A stretch of 9,090 nt of DNA from Chloroflexia bacterium. Its GTDB lineage: Bacteria; Chloroflexota; Chloroflexia; Thermomicrobiales; UBA6265. Position 1 is the stretch's first letter. The number at the start of each line of letters is the position of its first letter. Below the pieces are notes generated by a model. The model searched no databases. It was not told where the DNA came from and worked only from the letters and a program-made list of their open reading frames with translations. Positions 1 to 5,857 of this stretch are shown in pieces. Made by a program: the position numbers and the translations under genes. The stretch covers positions 1 to 9,090 of the forward strand of contig JACCVC010000290.1 in assembly GCA_013698305.1 (NCBI GenBank), in the 5' to 3' direction.

Positions 1-224
1 CGCCTGTTGTGAGCGTGAGATACATGTTGCAGGCACAGGACGTTTGGTTGCCGGCGATTGGGAGCAAAGCGAGTCCCTATCGCACTGGTTGCACCGATAA
101 CAAGACCTTATGAACAATACCAATGGCTTGGCCGCGCCGCCACCGCAATGGTTGCGCTTCACTACGCAACGGCACGCTGCTCCGTCATGACGTAGAGTTC
201 AACCTGTTCCTCCTCTTGCGCTGG
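1..224. other. Left-edge stretch with no supportable gene
   Basis: I see no recognisable gene here. Two plus-strand frames stay open from the window edge (to stop codons ending at 100 and at 113), so the 3' end of a truncated gene is possible. The two compete, neither resembles a family I know, and their third-position GC is low. An ATG at 110 opens only 26 codons and has no ribosome binding site. A 6-bp inverted repeat (GTTGCG at 151-156, CGCAAC at 165-170, 8-base loop) lies 55 bases beyond the stop of the neighbouring minus-strand acetyltransferase. It has no T-run, so I do not call it a terminator. Confidence 0.4.
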
Positions 225-845
225 CTATTCGTTTGGCACGTTTGGCGCCAGCGCCTCGCGCGGCAGTTCCATCGCCATTATCTCTATAACGGTGTCAGTA
301 CTCTGAACTGTTTCCTGATACTGGTCGTACTCGCGAAATCCAACCCGCTCGTATGCTCGACGCGCCCGCGGATTGTGGGTGAAAACTTCCAGCTGGATGC
401 AGTCGATGGGTAGCGTGGCGAAGACTTCGGCGGCGACCAGCCGGGTCGCTTCCGTGCCCAGACCCTGCCCCCAGACATCCTTCTCCCCAAGCAGGATTCG
501 GAACAGGCAGGTGCGAAGCCTGGAATTGATGTTCGTGACCGCAGCGGTGCCGATGAGCTGCCCGGTATCACGTCGATGAATCGCCCAGCAATGCCCCTTG
601 CCGGCGAGCGGCAGGATAATGCTGGAGAAGTAGGACGCTGCTCGCCGGCGAGTGAGCGGCTTGAGGTCGTGCCGGAGCAGACCCGCGATCTCCGGGTCCT
701 GATACCAGCGGATGAAGGCGCCCCGATTCTCGGGCGTGTGGTCTCTCAGGTCAACGCGATCACCCTCGCGGATCAGCCGGGACCGGTCTTCGTCGCGTAG
801 TGTGGAGATATCTGTGACTTGCCTGCTGGCGCTGGAATCGCCCAT
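225..845 (-). CDS. GNAT-family N-acetyltransferase (RimJ/RimL-like)
   Basis: This is a cytoplasmic enzyme of 206 residues that probably transfers an acetyl group from acetyl-CoA to an amine, peptide or small molecule; the substrate cannot be told. The GNAT fold is shown by the acetyl-CoA pyrophosphate loop GQGLGTEA (about residues 126-133), a preceding beta-strand region with IGTAAV (98-103), and the C-terminal block HNPRARRAYERVGF typical of RimJ/RimL-type members. The N-terminal 25 residues are polar and outside the domain. I chose the ATG at 845. The same frame extends back to a GTG at 965, but those 40 extra residues are Pro/Gly-rich, unlike the family, and would cross the hairpins at 896-951. 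The ribosome binding site at 845 is weak (GGAT about 9 bases upstream), so the start is only moderately sure. The gene lies downstream of the zinc-ribbon gene on the same strand, 152 bases away. Confidence 0.85.
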   Translation of the reverse strand: MGDSSASRQVTDISTLRDEDRSRLIREGDRVDLRDHTPENRGAFIRWYQDPEIAGLLRHDLKPLTRRRAASYFSSIILPLAGKGHCWAIHRRDTGQLIGTAAVTNINSRLRTCLFRILLGEKDVWGQGLGTEATRLVAAEVFATLPIDCIQLEVFTHNPRARRAYERVGFREYDQYQETVQSTDTVIEIMAMELPREALAPNVPNE

Positions 846-895
846 TGGTCTATCCGGTTCGATCTGGCATGAAGGCTGACCGGTGAGCCTGGCCG

Positions 896-919
896 GCCCG
901 AGTTTCGCGATTTTCGGGC
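896..919. repeat. Inverted repeat, GCCCGA...TCGGGC
   Basis: A perfect 6-bp inverted repeat (896-901 and 914-919) encloses 12 bases that contain the palindrome TCGCGA (905-910). It lies between two minus-strand genes, about 50 bases upstream of the acetyltransferase start. It could be part of a terminator region or a protein-binding site; the sequence alone does not decide. Confidence 0.35.
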
Positions 920-925
920 AAGGGA

Positions 926-951
926 AAGGGGCAGGTGAGTTCCCGCCCCTT
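926..951 (-). terminator. Possible terminator hairpin after the zinc-ribbon gene
   Basis: Read on the minus strand, AAGGGGCGGG and CCTGCCCCTT form a 10-bp stem with one G-U pair and a 6-base loop. The stem starts 46 bases after the zinc-ribbon stop codon. On the plus strand the G-U pair becomes an A-C mismatch, so the fold favours minus-strand RNA, which fits termination of that gene. The tract after the stem (TCCCTTG) is not a clean U-run, so it may be a weak or factor-assisted terminator. Confidence 0.4.
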
Positions 952-997
952 GTCGCGCTCTCCACGTTTGCAAATCACGCGTCATTGCCTTATGGGG

Positions 998-1423
998 CTA
1001 GTACCGTGGCGCTCTTCGTGCCTGGAAGCAATCCCGGCAGTAGACTGGCTTGCCTGGGGTTGGCGCGAAGGGAACTTCTGTTTCCTGACCGCACTCGGAG
1101 CAAACCGCAGGGTGAAACTGACGTTGTCCGCCACCGCCGCCGCCACTGGAGTATCCGCCGCCACCGCTGGAGTAACCACCGCCGCCGCCGCTGGAGTAGC
1201 TACCGCCGCCGCCGCTGTAACCACCACCACCGGAGCTATATCCGCCACCGCCGTCGCCGTAGCTCGAGCCGGATGACTGGGTGCGCTGGGACTTGCGTGC
1301 CTGACGGCAGCTCGGGCATCGCTGGGGCTCTGAGAAGCCGCGCTCGGTGTAGAACTCCTGCTCACCTGAGGTGAACGTGAATTCCTGGTCACAGTCGCGA
1401 CATGTCAGCGTTCGATCGCTCAT
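998..1423 (-). CDS. Two-zinc-ribbon protein with Gly/Ser/Tyr-rich linker
   Basis: This is a small protein of 141 residues with unknown function. It has three parts. The N-terminal zinc ribbon has two CxxC pairs (C8/C11 and C36/C39, 24 residues apart) with a FYTERGF segment between them, resembling the zf-trcl domain. Residues about 50-99 are almost entirely Gly, Ser and Tyr in repeats such as YSSGGGG, with no hydrophobic core. The C-terminal zinc ribbon is CSEC (108-111) and CRDC (129-132), an exact CxxC-x17-CxxC spacing known as a small protein family. There is no signal peptide or membrane segment, so it is probably cytoplasmic. Such ribbons often bind nucleic acid or ribosomal partners, but that is inference. 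I chose the ATG at 1423 because GGAGAGG lies 11 bases upstream and the zinc ribbon begins at once. An in-frame ATG at 1474 would add 17 residues with no domain role. Confidence 0.85.
   Translation of the reverse strand: MSDRTLTCRDCDQEFTFTSGEQEFYTERGFSEPQRCPSCRQARKSQRTQSSGSSYGDGGGGYSSGGGGYSGGGGSYSSGGGGGYSSGGGGYSSGGGGGGQRQFHPAVCSECGQETEVPFAPTPGKPVYCRDCFQARRAPRY
1129..1260 (-). repeat. Degenerate tandem repeat encoding the Gly-rich linker
   Basis: CCGCC-rich units on the plus strand repeat with a period of about 21-24 bases. The string CTGGAGTA recurs at 1146, 1167 and 1191, followed by diverged versions near 1215 and 1231. They encode the Tyr-Ser-Gly units of the zinc-ribbon protein. Each unit keeps the reading frame. 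Codons for Gly and Ser vary between copies, so the array is not a very recent perfect duplication. Confidence 0.8.
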
Positions 1424-1793
1424 TTCCGTTTGAACCTCTCCGGCCACGGACTTCATTCCGCGACTCCACATCAAAAACTACGAATACGTATAGAACACTG
1501 CGAAACGGCTCCGGTGGAAATACACACGAAGGAAAACCGGCATCGTCCTGTCGAGCACGACCTTGGGAAACGTCTCGGTACCCGCACTATACCATTATTT
1601 CTGTCGCGCAGGGACCATCCGGGCGGGCGTAACGCGGCGGATCGAGGGATCGACCCGCAAGAATCTTTGGGTGAGCGCCCCGGTGGCCGTGTTAGGATGC
1701 TGCCATGAGCGTGATTCGGGCATCGGTGCCCCGAGACGATGCCAGGCTGATCGGGTTCGACGCACCGGGCAATAGCAGGGAGCAAGTTGACCA
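1424..1793. promoter_or_regulatory. Divergent intergenic region between the zinc-ribbon gene and sucC
   Basis: These 370 bases hold no gene I can support and must contain promoters for both flanking genes. On the sucC side, the best candidate is an extended -10 element, TGTTAGGAT at 1690-1698, with a poor -35 (TTGGGT at 1667, spacing 20). It would start transcription near 1705 and give a leader of about 90 bases. On the zinc-ribbon side, an AT-richer patch around 1470-1495 contains the 8-bp palindrome ATACGTAT and a TATACG -10-like hexamer on the minus strand, without a good -35. A plus-strand frame opened by an ATG at 1705 runs into sucC out of phase and I regard it as chance. Confidence 0.45.
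1718..1743 (+). promoter_or_regulatory. Alternative hairpins in the sucC leader
   Basis: Two hairpins share sequence and exclude each other. GGGCA (1718-1722) pairs with TGCCC (1727-1731) around a TCGG loop. Alternatively GGCATCG (1719-1725) pairs perfectly with CGATGCC (1737-1743) around 11 bases. They lie 50-75 bases before the sucC start. No known riboswitch consensus is recognised and no terminator T-run follows. Confidence 0.25.
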
Positions 1794-2924
1794 ATGGACG
1801 TCCATGAGTATCAGGCGGCGGAGGTGCTGGCCGGTTACGGCATCCCGGTCAATCCAGGACGGGTGGCGCGGACGCCCGACGAGGCGGAAGCCGTCGCTCG
1901 CGAGCTCGGCGGCGTGGTGGTGGTCAAGGCGCAGGTCCACACTGGAGGTCGGGGCAAGGCCGGTGGCGTCAAGCTCGCCAAGTCGCCAGCGGAGGCGAGA
2001 ACTGCCGCTGACGAGATTCTGGGCATGGACATCAGCGGTCACACGGTCCGCAAGGTGCTGGTCGCCAGAGGCGCGGACATCGCCAGCGAGTTCTATCTCG
2101 GCGTTGTGCTGGATCGGCCCAACCGCAAGGTGCTGGTGATGGCAAGCGCCGAGGGTGGCGTCGACATCGAGCAGGTGGCGAAGACCGACCCGGACAAGAT
2201 CGTGCGCAAGCTTGGCGATCCGGAGGCGGGATTCCGGCCATACCAGGGTCGGGAGCTCGGGTTCGAGCTAGGGTTACCGGCGGACAAGGTCAACGGATTT
2301 GCCGCCATCGCCTCGAAACTGTACGACTCGTATATGGAACAGGACGCAACGCTGGTCGAAATCAACCCGCTGATCCTGACCGGCGCGGGTGAGTGGCTGG
2401 CGATCGACTCGAAGATGAGCTTCGACGACAACGCCCTCGCCCGGCATCCGAAGATCGAGGAGATGCGCGACATCGCCGAAGAGAACGCGACCGAGCTGGA
2501 GGCCAAACAGAGCGGCATTTCGTTCGTGAAGCTGGACGGCAACATCGGCTGTATCGTCAACGGCGCGGGCCTGGCGATGGCGACGATGGACGCGGTCAAG
2601 CTCAACGGCGGCGAGCCAGCCAACTTCCTCGATGTCGGCGGCGGCGCGAACGCGGCCCAGGTGGCCAAGGCGTTCAGGCTCGTTACCGCTGATGCCAACG
2701 TCCGGGCGATCCTGATCAACATCTTTGGCGGCATCACCCGCGGCGACGAGGTCGCCAAGGGGATTCAGGAAGCGCTGGGGGCGGTGAAGGTGGACGTGCC
2801 AATCGTCGTGCGGCTCTCGGGCACCAACGCCGAGGAAGGCAAGGAGATTCTTGCCAAGGGCGGCATGACCGCCGTCACCTCGATGGACGAAGCCGCAGCG
2901 CAGGTGGTGAAAGCGGCGTCGTAG
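1794..2924 (+). CDS. sucC: Succinyl-CoA synthetase (ADP-forming), beta subunit
   Basis: With SucD it forms the TCA-cycle enzyme that interconverts succinyl-CoA plus ADP (or GDP) and phosphate with succinate, CoA and ATP (or GTP) in the cytoplasm. At 376 residues it has a little less than the usual family length (about 385-390). The start MDVHEYQA is the standard N-terminus. The ATP-grasp domain shows the nucleotide-binding KAQVHTGGRGKAGG (45-58) and the metal-binding VEINPLI with E189, N191 and D205. The C-terminal CoA-ligase domain has NGAGLAMATMD (256-266), DVGGGAN (280-286) and FGGITRGD (311-318). AGGGAG lies 11 bases before the ATG at 1794. sucD follows, but after 133 bases rather than the usual few, because of an inverted-repeat element. 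Adenine- versus guanine-nucleotide preference cannot be read with certainty. Confidence 0.97.
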   Translation: MDVHEYQAAEVLAGYGIPVNPGRVARTPDEAEAVARELGGVVVVKAQVHTGGRGKAGGVKLAKSPAEARTAADEILGMDISGHTVRKVLVARGADIASEFYLGVVLDRPNRKVLVMASAEGGVDIEQVAKTDPDKIVRKLGDPEAGFRPYQGRELGFELGLPADKVNGFAAIASKLYDSYMEQDATLVEINPLILTGAGEWLAIDSKMSFDDNALARHPKIEEMRDIAEENATELEAKQSGISFVKLDGNIGCIVNGAGLAMATMDAVKLNGGEPANFLDVGGGANAAQVAKAFRLVTADANVRAILINIFGGITRGDEVAKGIQEALGAVKVDVPIVVRLSGTNAEEGKEILAKGGMTAVTSMDEAAAQVVKAAS

Positions 2925-2946
2925 AGGTTGGCAATCGGGATCGTCT

Positions 2947-3028
2947 CGTAGGGGAGGACCTGGAGCCTGTGCTGAGCGCAGCGGAGTATCGGCCCGGACC
3001 GCGGGAGGACACAATGTCCTCCCCTACG
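2947..3028. repeat. Inverted-repeat element between sucC and sucD (MITE/REP-like)
   Basis: The 13-base end CGTAGGGGAGGAC (2947-2959) is repeated exactly in inverse orientation at 3016-3028, giving an 82-bp unit with perfect terminal inverted repeats. Inside the right end a second perfect hairpin exists: GGGAGGACA (3003-3011), a CAA loop, and TGTCCTCCC (3015-3023). The two folds compete for the same bases. The middle holds GCTGAGCGCAGC (2971-2982), which can form a short stem. It has no coding capacity and I see no clear target-site duplication. It resembles, from memory only, interspersed intergenic repeats of Chloroflexota genomes. In the sucCD transcript it could act as an attenuator or RNA stabiliser. 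Confidence 0.7.
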
Positions 3029-3057
3029 GATACAATCCACGACGACAGGAGAGACGC

Positions 3058-3930
3058 GTGAGCATTCTCGTCAACAATGAAACCCGGCTGCTGGTGCAGG
3101 GCATCACCGGTCGCGAAGGAACCTTCCACACGACGCAGATGGTGGAGTACGGCACCAATGTGGTGTCCGGCGTCACGCCCGGTAAAAAGGGGCAGGATGT
3201 CGCTGGCGTGCCTGTTTTCAATACCGTGCGAGAGGCGGTTGCCGAGACCCAGGCCAACACCTCCATCATCTACGTGCCAGCCAGGTTCGCGCCGGACGCG
3301 ATCTACGAGGCGGTCGACAACGGGATTGCGCTGGTGATCTGCATCACCGAAGGCGTGCCGGTCAACGACATGGTGCCGGTGTACCACTACGTCAAGGATC
3401 ACGGCGCCCGTTTGATCGGGCCGAATTGCCCTGGGCTGATCACGCCGGGCGAGGCCAAGGTCGGGATCATGCCTGGATTTATTCACAAGCCGGGCAAGAT
3501 CGGGCTGGTGTCCCGCTCGGGCACGCTGACTTATGAGGTGGTCAACGAGTTGTCCGAGGCCGGGATGGGACAATCGACGGCGGTCGGGATTGGCGGCGAC
3601 CCGGTGATCGGTACGTCGTTCGTCGACTGTCTGGCGCTGTTCCAGGATGACCCCGACACCGATGCCATCGTGATGATCGGTGAGATCGGCGGCACGGACG
3701 AGGAAGACGCCGCCGCGTTCATCAAGGCGAACGTGACCAAACCGATGGCGGGCTTCATCGCCGGCCAGACCGCGCCTCCGGGCAAGCGCATGGGACATGC
3801 GGGCGCGATCATCTCCGGTGGGGCCGGGACCGCTGCCGAGAAGATGGCGGCGCTGGAGTCGGCGGGCGTAAAGGTCGCGGAAAGCCCATCGCAGGTGCCA
3901 GAGTTGCTCCGCCAGGCGATGAGCGCCTGA
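3058..3930 (+). CDS. sucD: Succinyl-CoA synthetase, alpha subunit
   Basis: This is the alpha subunit of succinyl-CoA synthetase, which binds CoA and carries the phosphorylated histidine intermediate. The 290 residues match the family's normal length. The N-terminal CoA-binding Rossmann domain has GITGREGTFHT (15-25) and the conserved region GPNCPGLITP (121-130). The ligase domain has SRSGTLTYE (152-160), GIGGDPVIGT (177-186) and GEIGG (208-212). The active-site histidine is H247 in MGHAGAIISGGAGTA (245-259). Translation begins at a GTG at 3058, supported by AGGAGAG at 3047-3053. The frame begins with the usual short stretch before the pattern TRLLVQGITG. It is the partner of sucC upstream, and a macro-domain gene starts 34 bases after its stop, so three genes may share one transcript. 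Confidence 0.97.
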   Translation: MSILVNNETRLLVQGITGREGTFHTTQMVEYGTNVVSGVTPGKKGQDVAGVPVFNTVREAVAETQANTSIIYVPARFAPDAIYEAVDNGIALVICITEGVPVNDMVPVYHYVKDHGARLIGPNCPGLITPGEAKVGIMPGFIHKPGKIGLVSRSGTLTYEVVNELSEAGMGQSTAVGIGGDPVIGTSFVDCLALFQDDPDTDAIVMIGEIGGTDEEDAAAFIKANVTKPMAGFIAGQTAPPGKRMGHAGAIISGGAGTAAEKMAALESAGVKVAESPSQVPELLRQAMSA

Positions 3931-3964
3931 GGAATCGCGAGATACCTCGTGCCGGATCAATACG

Positions 3965-4495
3965 ATGGCTTCGCTCAACGATGGCTACATCGAACTGGTA
4001 CAGGGAGACATCACCCGCGAGCGGGTCGATGCAATCGTCAACGCCGCCAACACCCAGTTGCAAGGGGGCGGGGGCGTCGATGGGGCGATTCACCGGGCGG
4101 CAGGTCCGGCGATGCAGCAGGCATTGAACGCAATTGGCTCGTGTCCGACTGGCGATGCCCGCATCACGCCCGGTTTCCGTCTCCCGGCCAGACATGTGAT
4201 CCATGCGGTCGGTCCGGTCTGGCAGGGCGGCAATGCCGATGAGGACGAACTGCTGGTGAGTTGCTACCGGGCGGCGTTTCGCATCGCCGACGCCTATGAG
4301 TTGCGGTCAATCTCGTTCTGCTCGATCAGCACCGGAGTCTATGGATTCCCGCTCAAGCGGGCAGCAAGCCTCGTCGTTCCCTCTCTTCGTGATCTCGCTG
4401 ACAAGCACCGTGCGATCCACACGGTCCGGATGGTGACGTTCAGTGAGGATTCGTACGCCGCCTATGCCGACGTGTTGCGGGAATACCTGGACTAA
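3965..4495 (+). CDS. Macro-domain O-acetyl-ADP-ribose deacetylase (YmdB/MacroD type)
   Basis: This enzyme is expected to hydrolyse O-acetyl-ADP-ribose, the by-product of sirtuin deacetylation, and possibly mono-ADP-ribose on proteins. The 176 residues make a single macro domain, the same size as E. coli YmdB (from memory, about 177). Ligand-binding motifs are in order: GDIT (14-17), DAIVNAAN (22-29), the catalytic loop GGGGVDGAIHRAAG (34-47) with D39, the strand HVIHAVGPVW (77-86), and the phosphate loop SISTGVYGFP (120-129). All key residues are present. There is no signal peptide. The ATG at 3965 begins directly at the domain; no strong ribosome binding site is visible, so translation may depend on ribosomes arriving from sucD. 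Its stop overlaps that of the convergent acetyltransferase gene. Confidence 0.94.
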   Translation: MASLNDGYIELVQGDITRERVDAIVNAANTQLQGGGGVDGAIHRAAGPAMQQALNAIGSCPTGDARITPGFRLPARHVIHAVGPVWQGGNADEDELLVSCYRAAFRIADAYELRSISFCSISTGVYGFPLKRAASLVVPSLRDLADKHRAIHTVRMVTFSEDSYAAYADVLREYLD

Positions 4496-5100
4496 CCCCT
4501 GCGCTCCTCATCCGGCGTCATCATCCTGTCCATCACCGGGCTCTCCCACTCCGATGCGATCACGTCCATGTAGATGATGTCCCACCACTTGCCGTTGTGC
4601 TGCCGCGCCTCTCGTCGCCGACCGTACTCCCTGAACCCGGCCTTTGCGTAGGCGCGTTGGCCCGCCCAATTGTACTCGTAGGTGCAGAGCTGGACGTTGT
4701 GCATCCCGAGTCCATGGATGGCGTAGTCGGTGATGAGTTGGACGGCTTCAGTACCGAGCCCCTTGCCGCGCCTTTCCGGCGTCATGATGCCGATGCCGAG
4801 CTCACACGTTCGATGCGTTCGACTGATGTCCATCAGGTTGACCGAGCCGACTGGCGCCATGTCCTCCAGGTCGTAGATCACGAAGATCACGGTCGTTTCA
4901 CTGGTCGTGACGCGTTGGACCCACTGCTCCTCCTGCGCCGTTGTCATCGGTAGTGGGTCCATGCCGATCATGCGTACCGTCTCGAAGTCGTTGATCCACC
5001 GCGTGAGTTGGGGGACCAGCGACGGCTCCAGTGGGCCAAGCCCGACGCTGCTTCCGCGAATGTTGATGATGGGCGTGTCCTGACCAGTTGCTTCGGTCAT
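4492..5100 (-). CDS. GNAT-family N-acetyltransferase (RimJ/RimL or SpeG-like)
   Basis: A cytoplasmic acetyl-CoA-dependent acetyltransferase of 202 residues; the acceptor is unknown. The acetyl-CoA loop RRGKGLGTEA (110-119) is a near-ideal GNAT motif A. It is preceded by PVGSVNLMDIS (83-93) and the beta-strand ELGIGI, and followed by YNWAGQRAYAKAGF and a NGKWWDIIYMDV strand, the layout of RimL-like and SpeG-like members. A polar C-terminal tail of about 18 residues follows the domain. The ATG at 5100 has GGAG six bases upstream; an earlier in-frame ATG at 5121 would put the ribosome binding site inside the gene. It runs toward the macro-domain gene and the last three bases of both genes overlap. 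It is not a close copy of the acetyltransferase at 225-845. Confidence 0.92.
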   Translation of the reverse strand: MTEATGQDTPIINIRGSSVGLGPLEPSLVPQLTRWINDFETVRMIGMDPLPMTTAQEEQWVQRVTTSETTVIFVIYDLEDMAPVGSVNLMDISRTHRTCELGIGIMTPERRGKGLGTEAVQLITDYAIHGLGMHNVQLCTYEYNWAGQRAYAKAGFREYGRRREARQHNGKWWDIIYMDVIASEWESPVMDRMMTPDEERRG

Positions 5101-5141
5101 TGTTTTCTCCGTCCAATCCAAGGGGGAATCTCTGTCGCGCT

Positions 5142-5171
5142 AGTGTACCGGTCAGTTCTGCCCTGCGCCAA
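5142..5171 (-). promoter_or_regulatory. Candidate promoter of the acetyltransferase gene
   Basis: On the minus strand TTGGCG (5171-5166) and TACACT (5147-5142) are separated by 18 bases, matching sigma-70 -35 and -10 hexamers at four of six positions each. Transcription would start near 5135, about 35 bases before the ATG at 5100. A 6-bp inverted repeat, GTACCG (5145-5150) and CGGTAC (5175-5180), overlaps these hexamers and could be an operator or chance. Confidence 0.35.
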
Positions 5172-5250
5172 ACGCGGTACTATCTGCCGGTAGGTTCCTC
5201 AGATTGCTGCCAGGCCGCGAGATTGCGGCGAGCATACCAGGGAGATTTCG

Positions 5251-5811
5251 ATGGTCACCTGTCCAGATTGTGGAACATCCAACGATGACACGGCCCGTTT
5301 CTGCGACAACTGCGGTCGCCGGATGGACGATGTGAAAGCCGAGGCCGCCGCACCAGCACCGACGCGGCCCGTGGACCAGCCCAACCCCGATGCAGATCTT
5401 GGCGGTGGTCCGATCGCGGATGATGGCCTGCCGGTCGGCGAGGACCTGGATGGCGTGCCGGGCGGCGAGCGGATCATCTGGCAGGGACGGCCGAGCAAGC
5501 TGTGGTCACCACGGATGTCTATCACCAATCGCTACAAGCTCACCAACCAGCGGCTGATGTTCGAGTTCGGGTTCATCGGCAGGACGACCGAGGAGATCGA
5601 CCTTTATCGGGTCACGGATGTCGGGGTCAAGCAGCATCCGCTGGAGCGGATCACCGGGATGGGCGACATCTACGTAGCATCCGGGGATGCCAGCGCGCCG
5701 GTGAAGTACCTGCACAACGTGGCCGGTCCAGAGCATGTGAAGGACCTGATCCGTGAGGCGTCCCGCCAGGAGCGCCAGCGCCGCCGCGTCATGCTGCGCG
5801 AGGAGTTTTAG
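5251..5811 (+). CDS. Zinc-ribbon protein with C-terminal bacterial PH domain
   Basis: This is a protein of 186 residues with no assigned function. The first 22 residues are a zinc ribbon with CPDC (4-7) and CDNC (18-21), typical of 'zinc-ribbon' N-termini on many bacterial proteins. Residues 28-72 form an Ala/Pro/Asp/Gly linker that looks disordered. Residues about 72-165 resemble the bacterial PH domain (bPH_2/YdbS type): GERIIWQGRPSKLW, then YKLTNQRLMFEFGFIGRTTE, then the strand DLYRVTDVGVKQHPLERI, a pattern of repeated beta strands ending in a helix with many Arg residues. Unlike many bPH_2 proteins it has no membrane helix, so it is predicted soluble. AGGGAG lies six bases before the ATG at 5251. 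The creatininase-family gene starts 46 bases downstream on the same strand, so they may be co-transcribed. Confidence 0.85.
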   Translation: MVTCPDCGTSNDDTARFCDNCGRRMDDVKAEAAAPAPTRPVDQPNPDADLGGGPIADDGLPVGEDLDGVPGGERIIWQGRPSKLWSPRMSITNRYKLTNQRLMFEFGFIGRTTEEIDLYRVTDVGVKQHPLERITGMGDIYVASGDASAPVKYLHNVAGPEHVKDLIREASRQERQRRRVMLREEF

Positions 5812-5857
5812 AGCTCGTGCCGCTATCCTGGATCAACTGCTGACAAAGGGGTGAGGC

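Noticed and set aside
2..113. Possible C-terminal end of a gene cut by the left edge
   Set aside because: Two different frames are open from the edge, neither resembles a known family, and 32-36 open codons is within chance. It cannot be decided without upstream sequence.
123..413. Plus-strand frame of 96 codons at the left end
   Set aside because: It overlaps the well-supported minus-strand acetyltransferase, is rich in Arg and Trp as antisense frames often are, and has no ribosome binding site or family resemblance.
846..965. Earlier GTG start for the first acetyltransferase
   Set aside because: The added 40 residues are unlike the family N-terminus and the region carries two hairpins.
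883..1374. Arg/His-rich plus-strand frame opposite the zinc-ribbon gene
   Set aside because: It is the antisense reading of the Gly-codon repeats; the minus strand has paired CxxC motifs and a ribosome binding site.
1705..2139. Plus-strand frame starting before sucC
   Set aside because: It is out of phase with sucC, covers its conserved N-terminus, and resembles nothing known.
2093..3014. Long minus-strand frames opposite sucC
   Set aside because: sucC has every family motif on the plus strand; the opposite frames are a by-product of high GC third positions.
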